Below, one piece after another: positions 24,328 through 32,038 of a DNA stretch of 33,532 nt (the stretch's first letter is position 1; every line of letters starts with the position of its first letter). The stretch is from Paracoccaceae bacterium. Lineage in GTDB: Bacteria > Pseudomonadota > Alphaproteobacteria > Rhodobacterales > Rhodobacteraceae. The translations under genes were made by a program, and so were the position numbers. The notes beneath the pieces were generated by a model. The model searched no databases. It saw only the letters and a list, made by a program, of their open reading frames with translations, and was not told the origin of the DNA. The stretch spans positions 1-33,532 of the forward strand of contig JACSRN010000124.1 in NCBI GenBank assembly GCA_014879735.1. Reading direction: 5' to 3'.

Positions 24328-24333
24328 CTGGCG

Positions 24334-24711
24334 CTAAAGCCAGTAGGGCGCGATGCCATAGTGGCGGAAGGCCAGGCTCTCGTAATCGCGGTTGCGCATC
24401 CAGTCCTGGGGCGGCGGCGGCGCGTTCTCAAGCTGCGAACGGGTGATATCGGTCACATAGCCCGCGGCTGCCTCGTCATAGCGCAGCTTCTGCCAGGGGA
24501 TCGGGTGCTCGTTGGCGCCAAGGCCGAGAAAGCCGCCAAAGTTCATCACCGCATATACGATGCGGCCGGTGATCCGGTCGATCATCAGATGGCCGATGCG
24601 GCCCAGTTGCTCGCCCTCGGGGCTGAAGACCAGTGCGCCATTCACATCGGCGCTGGACACCAGGTTTGTACCGACGCGGGGGCCGGCGACGATCTGGCCG
24701 TGCTGTTCCAT
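24334..24711 (-). CDS. PRC-barrel domain protein
   Basis: The protein has 125 residues, with AAGGAG 6 bp before ATG 24711. The PRC-barrel fold spans roughly 14-95: SADVNGALVFSPEGEQLGRI, then HLMIDRITGRIVYAVMNFGG, then NEHPIPWQKLRYDEAAAGYV. PRC-barrel domains occur in the photosynthetic reaction centre H subunit, in RimM and in many small alphaproteobacterial proteins of unknown role. No membrane segment is present, so it is not a reaction-centre H subunit. The C-terminus is rich in aromatic residues (HYGIAPYWL). Confidence 0.88.
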   Translation of the reverse strand: MEQHGQIVAGPRVGTNLVSSADVNGALVFSPEGEQLGRIGHLMIDRITGRIVYAVMNFGGFLGLGANEHPIPWQKLRYDEAAAGYVTDITRSQLENAPPPPQDWMRNRDYESLAFRHYGIAPYWL

Positions 24712-24820
24712 CCCATTCTCCTTCGGTCACGGGTGAATTGGGGCAAACGCGGCAGCGGCGGCCCGGTTCCCTGCCGCAGGCAGGTTTCCCGCTCCGCCGT
24801 CCGTCAGCACTCCGGCCCGG

Positions 24821-25180
24821 TCAGCCCGCCAGCACGACCAGCCAGGCCACGCCGCCCGCCAGCGCGGCCAGCGCCACCCCCGCGCTGCCACAATCCTTGG
24901 CCTTCTTGGCCAGCGGATGGATCTCTCCCGTGATGTGGTTCACCACGGTCTCGATCGCGGTGTTCAGCAGTTCGGCCGCCAGCACCAGCAGCCCCAGCGC
25001 CAGGATCAGCGCGCGTTCCGCCGGGGTCAGATCCAGCGCGAAGGCCAGCGCCGCCGAGGCGATGTTGACCAGCGTCCATTGTCGCAGCGTCTTTTCGCTG
25101 GCCCAGGCGGCGGTCCAGCCCTGCCAGGACCAGACACAGGTCATCGCAAAGCGCCGCGCTTCGGCCCGGAGAAACTGCAT
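24821..25180 (-). CDS. dgkA: Diacylglycerol kinase (prokaryotic DgkA type)
   Basis: The protein has 119 residues, the normal length. It has an amphipathic N-terminus, a conserved acidic ASEKTLRQ site, and transmembrane helices around VNIASAALAFALDL, ALILALGLLVLAAELLNTAI and GVALAALAGGVAWLVVLAG. The signature ELLNTAIETVVNHIT contains catalytic and metal-binding Glu residues, followed by HPLAKKAKDCGSAGV. This inner-membrane enzyme phosphorylates diacylglycerol (or undecaprenol in some bacteria) for lipid recycling. It precedes the PRC-barrel gene on the same strand by about 110 bp. Confidence 0.92.
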   Translation of the reverse strand: MQFLRAEARRFAMTCVWSWQGWTAAWASEKTLRQWTLVNIASAALAFALDLTPAERALILALGLLVLAAELLNTAIETVVNHITGEIHPLAKKAKDCGSAGVALAALAGGVAWLVVLAG

Positions 25181-25213
25181 TCTCCCTGTCCTCCCTCGTT
25201 CCCCGAAGCGACC

Positions 25214-25576
25214 CTATCCGGCCGCCCGCCGCGCGTCGAGCCAGCTGCGCACGCAGGTCGCGACATGGGCGAAGCGGTCGCCGCCAAGATGCACCCCGCC
25301 ATACCAGCGGGTGACAACCACCACGGTATCGGTCAGCCCCTCGCGCTCCAGCATCCGCAGGATGATCGCCGCGGCACCGCTTTCCCCATCGTCGTTGCGG
25401 ACCGGGCCCGCGTCGGACAGGATCGCGGCCCAGCTGTTGTGGGTGGCCTTGGCGAATTTCTTCTCGCGCTTCAGCGCGGTCAGGAAAGCCTGCACCCCGG
25501 CGCGGCCCTGAACCGGCCCGCCCGAGACGGCATAGCGCGAACCGCGGTCGCGCAGGACATCGGGGATCTGCAGCAT
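25214..25576 (-). CDS. YigZ/IMPACT N-terminal domain protein (UPF0029)
   Basis: The protein has 120 residues. The UPF0029 signature is clear: KATHNSWAAIL, then RNDDGESGAAAIILRMLE, and VVVTRWYGGVHLGGDRFAHV. Most bacterial YigZ proteins are about 200 residues with a second C-terminal domain, and this one has only the IMPACT domain. Eukaryotic IMPACT regulates GCN2; the bacterial role is unclear, probably linked to translation or nucleic-acid binding. It lies 33 bp upstream of dgkA on the same strand, so cotranscription is likely. Confidence 0.88.
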   Translation of the reverse strand: MLQIPDVLRDRGSRYAVSGGPVQGRAGVQAFLTALKREKKFAKATHNSWAAILSDAGPVRNDDGESGAAAIILRMLEREGLTDTVVVVTRWYGGVHLGGDRFAHVATCVRSWLDARRAAG

Positions 25577-25646
25577 GCCGCCTTCTGGCGCGGGTTCGGA
25601 TGCAGGTCAATGGCCCGTGGCGCATCCCGCTGCCGGGCCGCGCCCG

Positions 25647-25901
25647 TCAATCGGCCGCCAGTGCCTCGATCACCGGCCTGTTGGGGCAAAAGCCGGCCAC
25701 GCCGCCCTCGGGACGCGGTTCAGCCAACCAGGCCTCGCAGCGCCGCCGGGCCTGACAGCCTTCGCAGCGGGTGACGATCTCGCCCAGTTCGGTGCGGGTC
25801 AGCCAGCCATCGAAGACCGCGCCCGACAGGCTTACGCCAGCAAGCCGGGCCATGCCGCGGGTCTGCCACCAGACGACGGGAGACTCGGGGTATCCGAACA
25901 T
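25647..25901 (-). CDS. DUF6455-like small protein with four cysteines
   Basis: The protein has 84 residues from ATG 25901, chosen because GAGGGAG lies just upstream. It begins MFGYPESPVVWWQTRGMARL. Four cysteines are arranged CX2C-X5-C-X14-C, in RCEGCQARRRCEAWL and GFCPN, and could bind a metal or an Fe-S cluster. The pattern matches the small DUF6455 family common in Rhodobacterales, whose function is unknown. It is on the same strand as the YigZ-type gene and 70 bp upstream of it. Confidence 0.72.
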   Translation of the reverse strand: MFGYPESPVVWWQTRGMARLAGVSLSGAVFDGWLTRTELGEIVTRCEGCQARRRCEAWLAEPRPEGGVAGFCPNRPVIEALAAD

Positions 25902-25992
25902 GCGCAATCTCCCTCGGCGGACAGGATGACGCATCCTGCCCATCACCGGCCGCACGCACCATGATCCAAATCAAGCCGCCGGCGCGCCGGAA

Positions 25993-26709
25993 TCAGAACG
26001 GCGGACGCGGCGCGGAGGCCTCGGCCTCGGCCACCGCGGCGCGCACGGTCGCCAGGCGCTGCGCCATGCTGGGGTGGCTGGCTGCCCCCTCTGTGCCGGG
26101 ATCGGGCAGGCGGCGGAAAATGCCCGCGCCATGCACCGGATCATAGCCGGCCGCCCAGGCGATCCAGGCGCCCAGTGCATCGGCCTCCAGTTCGAATTCG
26201 CGCGAATACTGCCGGGCCGCGATCTCGGCGCCCATGCCCTGTGCCGCCGCGACATCCGCCTCGCTCAACCCCGAGGCCCGGGCGATGGCGCCCGCCACCA
26301 CCGCGCCGCCGATCGCCTGTTCGCGCCGGCGCGGAATGTGGCCGACCACATGATGCGCTGCCTCGTGACCCAGGACGAAGGCCATCTCGTCGGCATTCCG
26401 CGCCAGATTCAGCAGGCCCATCGTGACCACGATCAGCGGCCGGCCGAAGCTGTCGACCGTCTGGAAGGCATTGGCCGGAAGCTCCGGGTCATCGGCCAGC
26501 GCAATGGTGAAATTGCAGTTCCATGCCACGCCCTCGGCCCGGCATGCCTGTTCGGCCACCGGCTCCACCCGCGCGGCAACCGCAGCCAGCATCGCCACCG
26601 CCGGATCGGCGGGCACCACGGGCATCGAGCTGGCGCCGGGCAGCGATGTGACGCAGCCGGCCAGGGAAAGAAGGGCGGCGATCGGCAGGGCGACGGGACG
26701 AAGGCGCAT
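25993..26709 (-). CDS. M48-family metalloprotease, lipoprotein
   Basis: The protein has 238 residues from ATG 26709. The N-terminus is a lipoprotein signal (MRLRPVALPIAALLSLAGC) with Cys19 as the lipidation site. The zinc motif HEAAHH places His115, Glu116 and His119, and the third ligand lies in REFELEADALG. The mature part before the motif contains ADDPELPANAFQTVDSFGRP, where such proteases carry the edge strand. The protein is most likely anchored in the periplasmic leaflet and related to BepA/LoiP-type peptidases that deal with outer-membrane or envelope proteins. An in-frame ATG at 26727 is possible but gives a less typical signal. Confidence 0.9.
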   Translation of the reverse strand: MRLRPVALPIAALLSLAGCVTSLPGASSMPVVPADPAVAMLAAVAARVEPVAEQACRAEGVAWNCNFTIALADDPELPANAFQTVDSFGRPLIVVTMGLLNLARNADEMAFVLGHEAAHHVVGHIPRRREQAIGGAVVAGAIARASGLSEADVAAAQGMGAEIAARQYSREFELEADALGAWIAWAAGYDPVHGAGIFRRLPDPGTEGAASHPSMAQRLATVRAAVAEAEASAPRPPF

Positions 26710-26909
26710 GGAGCGGGCCGGAAGCAAGAAGGAAGTCGGGAAAGGGCGGAGGGCGGGACGGAACGCCGCGGCGAAGGATGGCGAGAGATTCCGCCCTTCC
26801 TAGCAGCTTTGGCGCCGGCCGAAACCCCGCATCGGCGACCTGTCACCTCCCGCCCGTCGCGGGCGCCGAATCCGTTGCCGCAGCGCCGCGCCCCGGCTAG
26901 CCTCGGCCC

Positions 26910-27152
26910 ATGTTCACCATCGAGCACGAATTCGATTCGACCGTGATCACCCTCATCGACGAGGGCGATGGCCTGCCGCTGATGGGCGACATCACCATCA
27001 CCGCCTTCGACGATTGCGTGACGCTGGAGCAGACCGACCCCGAGGGCGAAATGACAGTTGCGCTGACCCTCTCGATGGCGCAGCTGGCCGATCTGGCCGC
27101 AGCGCTGAACCTGCCGGAGGGCAGCTACCGGCTGAACCAGCACAAGGATTGA
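26910..27152 (+). CDS. Small acidic conserved protein of unknown function
   Basis: The protein has 80 residues, is strongly acidic, and has no signal peptide or membrane segment. It starts MFTIEHEFDSTVITLIDEGD and contains TLSMAQLADLAAALNLPEGS, which suggests a short beta meander followed by a helix. I do not recognise a named family. It is a single gene on the plus strand between the M48 and DUF4405 genes. Confidence 0.7.
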   Translation: MFTIEHEFDSTVITLIDEGDGLPLMGDITITAFDDCVTLEQTDPEGEMTVALTLSMAQLADLAAALNLPEGSYRLNQHKD

Positions 27153-27222
27153 GCGGGCGGCGGCCCTGGCTCCGGCCAGGAATTCCACGGCAGGCCCGCG
27201 GACCGGATCGGTCCGGCCGGTC

Positions 27223-27723
27223 CTAGCCCGCCGGTGCCAGCAGGGCCGCAATCACCACATTGTCGTCGGTGCCCGCTGCACGGGCAGTATCGGCCAGACT
27301 CAGATCGGCCGCGGCGGCGGCGAACCCCCCGGCCCGCAGGCCGGCAACCAGGGCCTCGGGCGTGGTGTCCAGCGCCGCGGCCAGTTCCGCGGGCGTGGCC
27401 TGCAGCACCTTCTGGCCCAGTTGCATCACCGGCGGCCCGCCGCTACCGCCGCCTTGTCCAGGCAGGAGGAACAGGCCCGCCGCTGCAGTTGCCAGCGCCA
27501 GCGACAGTGCCATCGGCAGATGCCGCAGATAGGCGGACATCGGCCGCCAGTTCCGCCACAGATGCAGCACGAAAGGCAGGATCAGCAGCAGGCTCAGCCA
27601 TTCGTGCATGCCGTGAAAGCCCGGCGGCCCGATGTGGAGGAACAGCGCAATCCCCGAAATCAGCGAGACAAGGAAAAGCCCCGTCGTCAGGGGCGTAGCA
27701 TAGCGGGACAGCAGGCGAGACAT
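27223..27723 (-). CDS. DUF4405-type membrane protein
   Basis: The protein has 166 residues from ATG 27723 (AGGA 8 bp upstream). The N-terminal half has two membrane helices, the first around TTGLFLVSLISGIALFLHIG and the second in LSLLLILPFVLHLWRNW. The His residues in HGMHEW and LHLWRNW resemble the cytochrome-b-like DUF4405 pattern and could bind haem. A third helix (MALSLALATAAAGLFLL) leads to a soluble tail with two short repeats (ATPAELAAALDTTPEALVAG and the LADTARAAGTDD segment). Its role is unknown; a membrane redox function is plausible. Confidence 0.75.
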   Translation of the reverse strand: MSRLLSRYATPLTTGLFLVSLISGIALFLHIGPPGFHGMHEWLSLLLILPFVLHLWRNWRPMSAYLRHLPMALSLALATAAAGLFLLPGQGGGSGGPPVMQLGQKVLQATPAELAAALDTTPEALVAGLRAGGFAAAAADLSLADTARAAGTDDNVVIAALLAPAG

Positions 27724-27809
27724 GGCATGATCCTGGTTCGGGCGCGTTCCTGCCACTCTCACGCCGGGAGGCAGCGCTTCCGTCGCGCCAATCCCATCGG
27801 CCAGCGCCC

Positions 27810-27953
27810 GGATTCAATTGCCCCAACGGGTGAGGGTCGCGACGAGGCGGCGGCGGCGAGGACGTTGCGGGCGGGCTTGTCCTGTCTGGGGACGATGTGT
27901 CGCCAGGCCTTGAGGCGGCAGCAGACACGCGCGACCAGGGCTTGTCCTCAATC
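27810..27953 (-). pseudogene. C-terminal remnant of an IS5-family transposase
   Basis: The minus strand reads ALVARVCCRLKAWRHIVPRQ followed by DKPARNVLAAAAS. This matches the conserved C-terminal block of IS5-family DDE transposases (typically RxFCRLKDxRRIATRYDK, then NFLAA). A stop lies just upstream and no N-terminal part remains. It is oriented opposite to the second remnant at 28013. Confidence 0.65.
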
Positions 27954-28012
27954 AGCGGAGCCCCGTTTGTGCATTTGAGCGCTTCACCTCCGGCCTCTGG
28001 CAGGAGGTGGTC

Positions 28013-28833
28013 ATGGGATCTGGTCTGCATCAACTGAGCGATGGGAATGGACGCGGATCGAACCGCATCTGTCCAAGGGGCATCGGGGGCGCAGGGGGCG
28101 GAGAGTGCATCGGGTCGGGGTGCATCGGGTGAATGATCGGCGGGGGATCGCGGGGATCCTCCCCCTGCTGCTGACTTGCGCGGGATGGCGCGGCCGTCCT
28201 GCCGAATACCGCCCTGCCCAACGGTCCTCAGCCGCAGCGATCGCCGGCCGAAACAGGGGTCGGGGATGTCTTCCCCGCCCTGACCGGGTCGGGCGGCTGG
28301 GTGGGGGCAACAGCCGCCGACAGCATCCAGCTCAAGGCGCAGTGTTCGGCAGCAGGTACAAAAGGGGAACCATGCCAATGCGATCGGATGATCACGCGGC
28401 GGAGGAACGACCATGGTTCACACCCTGACCGACGACCGGCGCCGCTGACGCCCAGCCCCGGCCCCCGGCGCAGCCACATGATCCGGCAGATCCTGGAGAG
28501 GTTCTGCGCCGCCGCCCGCAACGCCTGATCGCCGGCCGGACCCACGACGACCGGCAAGCCTCTGGACTGGCTTGCCAAACGCGGCGGCGGCGCCGGGATC
28601 CCGCCAGACCCGACCCGCAAGACCCCATAGCCCTGCCAGCCCTGGGGCCGAACAATCTGCCCGGCCCGAACCGTCACCAAGCCGACGTTCTGCCGCCTCA
28701 AGGGCCTCCGACCCGTCGCAACCCGCAGGCACAAGCGCGCCGGCACACCGCGTCGGCCGTGCTCCCGTCTGCGGTGCTGATTGCGGCAACCGCAGCACTG
28801 CAACATGGCGGACCAATCGAACCCCAGCCCTAG
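28013..28833 (+). pseudogene. Decayed IS5-family transposase
   Basis: The remnant starts at ATG 28013 behind AGGAGG, reads LHQLSDG and then shifts frame; EWTRIEPHLSKGHRGR continues in another frame. Later blocks are recognisable in order: VNDRRGIAGILPLLLTCAGW (normally a DRRVINGIFWVLRTGAPW-like stretch), DSIQLKAQCSAAGTKGEP with the catalytic Asp region, AIG-stop-SRGGGTTMVHTLTDDRRR with CGA changed to TGA, IPPDPTRKTP, and TKPTFCRLKGLRPVATR. The C-terminal stop is at 28831-28833. Several frameshifts and stops make it non-functional. I did not find confident terminal inverted repeats. Confidence 0.8.
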
Positions 28834-29081
28834 TCCAGCCGGAACACCTTGTCGCGAGATCTTGCGCCCCGCACCAGAACCAGCCGGGTTCTGGCCACGC
28901 CCAGCGCGCGGGCCAGCAAGACCTGCGCCGCGGCCGTGGCCTTGCCATCCTCGGGCACCACCGTCACCGCAATGCGGATCGGCGACCCCGGTGCCACCGC
29001 CTCGCGCCGGGCATTGGGCGTCACGCGCACGGCAATCTGGGCGCCCGGTCTGGCAAGGGCGGAAAGGTCGGGCAGATCCAT
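28830..29081 (-). CDS. DUF167 family protein (YggU-type)
   Basis: The protein has 83 residues from ATG 29081, with GAGGAAA just upstream. The family core is visible: QIAVRVTPNARREAVAPG, then VVPEDGKATAAAQVLLARAL, and VLVRGARSRDKVFRL. Members are small alpha/beta proteins of unknown function, often near RNA or cell-division genes. Its stop overlaps the end of the transposase remnant by 4 bp, so the IS inserted at the very edge of this gene. It is divergent from the deacetylase gene with a 64-bp spacer. Confidence 0.9.
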   Translation of the reverse strand: MDLPDLSALARPGAQIAVRVTPNARREAVAPGSPIRIAVTVVPEDGKATAAAQVLLARALGVARTRLVLVRGARSRDKVFRLD

Positions 29082-29145
29082 GGCATTTCCTCTTGCCGCC
29101 AGACTGCCCGGCCGCCACTCTCGCCGCAAGCCGGGAGTACTGCCG

Positions 29146-30246
29146 ATGACCACCGCCTTCTTCACCGACGAACGCTGCTTCTGGCATGGCGGCGGCAATT
29201 ACGCCTTTACCCTGCCCACTGGCGGGCTTGTGCAGCCCGGCGGCGGGCTGCCGGAAAGCCCCGAGACCAAGCGGCGGTTGCGCAACCTGCTGGAAGTGAC
29301 GGGTCTTTTGCAAACCCTTTCCGTCCGCTCTGCCCCAGAGGCCAGCGACGCGGATCTGCGCCGCGTCCACCCGGAAAGCTATCTTTCCGCCTTCAAGGCC
29401 GCCTCCGATGCCGGCGGCGGCGAACTCGGGCTGCGCACGCCGTTCGGCAAGGGCGGGTTCGAGATCGCCGCCCTGTCGGCCGGCCTGGCCACGGCCGCCC
29501 TGCGCGCAGTGCTGACGGGCGAGGCGCGCAACGCCTATGCCCTGTCGCGGCCACCGGGGCACCATTGCCTGCCCGACTGGCCGAACGGCTTCTGCCTGCT
29601 GAACAACATCGCCATCGCCATTCGTGCGGCACAGGCCGCGGGCCTGGCCCGGCGGATTGCCGTGATCGACTGGGATGTGCATCACGGCAACGGCACCGAG
29701 GCGATCTTCTACGAAGACCCCACGGTCCTGACCATCTCGCTGCATCAGGAACGGAACTATCCGCTCGACACCGGCGCGGCCGAAGACCGCGGCCGCGGCC
29801 CGGGCGAGGGGTTCAATCTCAACCTGCCGCTGCCGCCCGGCTGCGGCCATGTCGCCTGGCTGCACGCCTTCCACCGCATCGTCCTGCCCGCCCTGAACCG
29901 TTTCCGCCCCGATGCCATCGTCGTGGCCTGCGGCTTCGATGCCTCGGCCGTCGATCCGCTGGGCCGCATGCTGCTGACCGCCGAGAGCTTTCGCCAGATG
30001 ACCCGCCTAGCCCGCGAGGCCGCCGAGGCACTTTGCGATGGCCGGCTGGTCCTGGTCCATGAGGGCGGCTATTCCGAGGTTCATGTCCCGTTCTGCGGCC
30101 ATGCCGTGATCGAGGAACTGGCGCAAAGCCCGATCCGCGCCCCCGACCCGCTGGCAGAGACCCTGGCCCGCCGCCAGCCCGGCCCGGCCTTCGATGCCTT
30201 CGCCGCCGACTGGATCGAGCGCCTCGCCGCGGTCCACGGTCTCTGA
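29146..30246 (+). CDS. Histone-deacetylase-like amidohydrolase (HDAC superfamily)
   Basis: The protein has 366 residues from ATG 29146 (GGGAG upstream). Motifs of the arginase-deacetylase fold are complete: RPPGHH with His139 and His140, the zinc ligands Asp177 and His179 in VIDWDVHHGNG, Asp265 in ACGFDAS, and the GGY loop in HEGGYSEVH. Bacterial members deacetylate polyamines (acetylpolyamine amidohydrolase), acetoin-related substrates or protein lysines. The length fits class II HDAC-like bacterial enzymes. It is cytosolic, and the substrate cannot be told from sequence. Confidence 0.93.
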   Translation: MTTAFFTDERCFWHGGGNYAFTLPTGGLVQPGGGLPESPETKRRLRNLLEVTGLLQTLSVRSAPEASDADLRRVHPESYLSAFKAASDAGGGELGLRTPFGKGGFEIAALSAGLATAALRAVLTGEARNAYALSRPPGHHCLPDWPNGFCLLNNIAIAIRAAQAAGLARRIAVIDWDVHHGNGTEAIFYEDPTVLTISLHQERNYPLDTGAAEDRGRGPGEGFNLNLPLPPGCGHVAWLHAFHRIVLPALNRFRPDAIVVACGFDASAVDPLGRMLLTAESFRQMTRLAREAAEALCDGRLVLVHEGGYSEVHVPFCGHAVIEELAQSPIRAPDPLAETLARRQPGPAFDAFAADWIERLAAVHGL

Positions 30247-30313
30247 GCGGCGTCCTGCCCAAGCCCAGCCGGCTTGGCCCGCCGGGCATGGCACGCCGCG
30301 CGGCGCCCATGCG

Positions 30314-30361
30314 GCGGGTTGCACTTCGTCCCGTGCCGCGGGCTGCACTTCGTTCCGTGCC
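30314..30361. repeat. 24-bp tandem direct repeat, 2 copies
   Basis: Copies at 30314-30337 and 30338-30361 share the core GCACTTCGT-CCGTGCC and differ at two positions. They lie in the 178-bp spacer between the deacetylase and nitroreductase genes, close to where the nitroreductase promoter would be. Confidence 0.75.
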
Positions 30362-30424
30362 GCCGGTGCTGGAATCCGCCATGCCATGGCAGTACGGTCC
30401 GTCGTCACCGATCAGGAGAATCCG

Positions 30425-31003
30425 ATGCCTGCTGCCAATCCCGCCGTCCTTGATTTCCTCGCCACGCGCCTGTCGCAAAGCGCCAAGCTTTTTACCCCGC
30501 CGGTGCCCGATCGGGCCGCCCTGGAGGAGATCCTCCGCATCGCGCTCCGCGTGCCCGACCATGGCAAGCTGGAACCCTGGCGCCTCATCGTGCTTGCCCG
30601 TCCCGATTTCGCGCGCCTTGCCGAGCTGGTCGAGGTCCGTGGCCGCGAGATCGGCGCCGACGACCAGGCGATCGAGAAGGGACGCGGCGCCTTTGACCGC
30701 GGCCTTTGCGCCGTGGCGGTGATCTCCGCGCCAAAGGCCACCGACCGCATCCCGCTCGAGGAACAGGTTCTCTCGGCCGGCGCGCTCTGCATGGCGCTTC
30801 TCGCCACCGCCACGGCGGCGGGCTGGGGGGCGAACTGGCTGACCGGCTGGCCGGTCCACGATGCCGAGTTCCGCGCCCGCGCCTTCGGCTGCACCGCCGG
30901 CGAAACCGTCGCCGGCCTGATCCATATCGCCACGCCCGGAACCGCCATGACCGACCGGCCGCGCCCGGCGCTGGACCGTGTGGTGCAATGGGGCCTGGCG
31001 TGA
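30425..31003 (+). CDS. Nitroreductase family protein (YdjA-like)
   Basis: The protein has 192 residues from ATG 30425, with AGGAGA just upstream. The FMN-binding nitroreductase fold is shown by ALRVPDHGKLEPWRLIVLA, the conserved Arg/Asn-rich cofactor region. SAGALCMALLATATAAGWGA and NWLTGWPVHD form the C-terminal half. Its short length and these motifs fit the minimal YdjA group. It is an FMN- and NAD(P)H-dependent oxidoreductase acting on unknown substrates. The stop overlaps the start of the next gene by 3 bp (GTGA), indicating a two-gene operon. Confidence 0.9.
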   Translation: MPAANPAVLDFLATRLSQSAKLFTPPVPDRAALEEILRIALRVPDHGKLEPWRLIVLARPDFARLAELVEVRGREIGADDQAIEKGRGAFDRGLCAVAVISAPKATDRIPLEEQVLSAGALCMALLATATAAGWGANWLTGWPVHDAEFRARAFGCTAGETVAGLIHIATPGTAMTDRPRPALDRVVQWGLA

Positions 31004-31695
31004 TCCTGCAAAGCTTTTTTGCGGCCCTGGCCCAGATCGGCGACCCGCGCTTTCGCCGCGTGGTCCTCTTGGGGATCCTGCTGGCTGCCGCGCTCCTGGT
31101 CGCGGTCTATGCGCTGTTCTATCTCGCCATCGCCACCCTGACCCCCGACCTGGTGGAACTGCCGGTCATAGGCCCGGTCGAGGGGCTGCACACCTTGTTC
31201 GGCTGGGTCTCGCTCGGGGCGATGCTGGCCTTGTCGTTCTTCCTGATGGTGCCGGCGGCGGCGGGGTTCGGCGGGCTCTTCCTCGACGACGTGGCCGATG
31301 CAGTCGAAGACCGGCACTATCCCTGGCTTCCTCCGGCACGGCCGCAGGGCTGGGCCGAGGGCTTGCGCGCCGCCGTCAACATGATCGGGGTGATCGTGGC
31401 GATGAACATCGGGCTCTTGCTTCTCCTCCCCGTGACCGGGCCGTTCTGGGTGCCGATTTACTATGGCGTGAACGGCTATCTGCTCAGCCGGGAATATTTC
31501 ACCATGGTCGCCCTGCGCCGCCTGCCGCCCGAGGAGGTGCGCGCCATGCGCCGCCGCAACTTCGGCCGCATCTGGCTTGCAGGTATCCTGATGGCCCTGC
31601 CGCTGTCCTTGCCGCTGGTGAACCTGATCGTCCCCGTGCTCGGCACCGCGACCTTCACGCAACTGTTCCACCGCCTGGCGCGGGCGGGCAGCTAG
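31000..31695 (+). CDS. EI24/CysZ-like integral membrane protein
   Basis: The protein has 231 residues if it starts at GTG 31000, which overlaps the nitroreductase stop; ATG 30988 is an in-frame alternative. It begins ILQSFFAALAQIGDPRFRRV, typical of alphaproteobacterial EI24-domain proteins. Membrane segments are visible around LGILLAAALLVAVYALFYLA, GWVSLGAMLALSFFLMVPAA, NMIGVIVAMNIGLLLLLPVT and AGILMALPLSLPLVNLIVPV. The NGYLLSREYFTMVALRRLP stretch is the family signature. CysZ relatives transport sulfate, but most alphaproteobacterial members are uncharacterised. Confidence 0.87.
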   Translation: MILQSFFAALAQIGDPRFRRVVLLGILLAAALLVAVYALFYLAIATLTPDLVELPVIGPVEGLHTLFGWVSLGAMLALSFFLMVPAAAGFGGLFLDDVADAVEDRHYPWLPPARPQGWAEGLRAAVNMIGVIVAMNIGLLLLLPVTGPFWVPIYYGVNGYLLSREYFTMVALRRLPPEEVRAMRRRNFGRIWLAGILMALPLSLPLVNLIVPVLGTATFTQLFHRLARAGS

Positions 31696-31750
31696 CCCCC
31701 CGGGGCCAGGGCCGGCAGGCCCGGCCGGACAGGACAGGACCCGCGGCCGG

Positions 31751-32038
31751 TCAGCCCGACGCCGGGTTTGAACCCATGATGTTCAGGATATCCATGTCGT
31801 CGATACCGATCCAGCCCGACAGGATGACACCCGCCACCGCGGCCCAGAGCAGCGTGGCCACCAGCGTGGTCAGCTTCGCGACCTTGCCCACTTCCTCGCG
31901 GGCCGGGGCGCCGGCCGGGGTTCCGGGAACGATCCTGCCCTCGTCGGCCTGCGTCCTGCGGATGCGGATCGGCAGGATGATATAGAAGGTCATGAACCAG
32001 ATGACCGCGTAAAGGACGATGGCGCCGGTCAGATTCAT
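31751..32038 (-). CDS. DUF1467 family membrane protein
   Basis: The protein has 95 residues with two membrane helices (NLTGAIVLYAVIWFMTFYII and LTTLVATLLWAAVAGVILSG) and a short cytoplasmic loop containing RIRRTQADEGRIVPGTPA. This matches DUF1467, a small alphaproteobacterial membrane family. Its start overlaps the epimerase stop by ATGA, a linkage typical of Rhodobacteraceae. Its function is unknown. Confidence 0.92.
   Translation of the reverse strand: MNLTGAIVLYAVIWFMTFYIILPIRIRRTQADEGRIVPGTPAGAPAREEVGKVAKLTTLVATLLWAAVAGVILSGWIGIDDMDILNIMGSNPASG

Noticed and set aside
24334-24711. Photosynthetic reaction centre H subunit
   Set aside because: The PRC-barrel is present, but there is no N-terminal membrane helix and the protein is half the length of PuhA.
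28300-28560. Intact short genes in the 28.0-28.8 kb interval
   Set aside because: The open frames there are pieces of a frameshifted IS5-family transposase, recognisable only when frames are joined.
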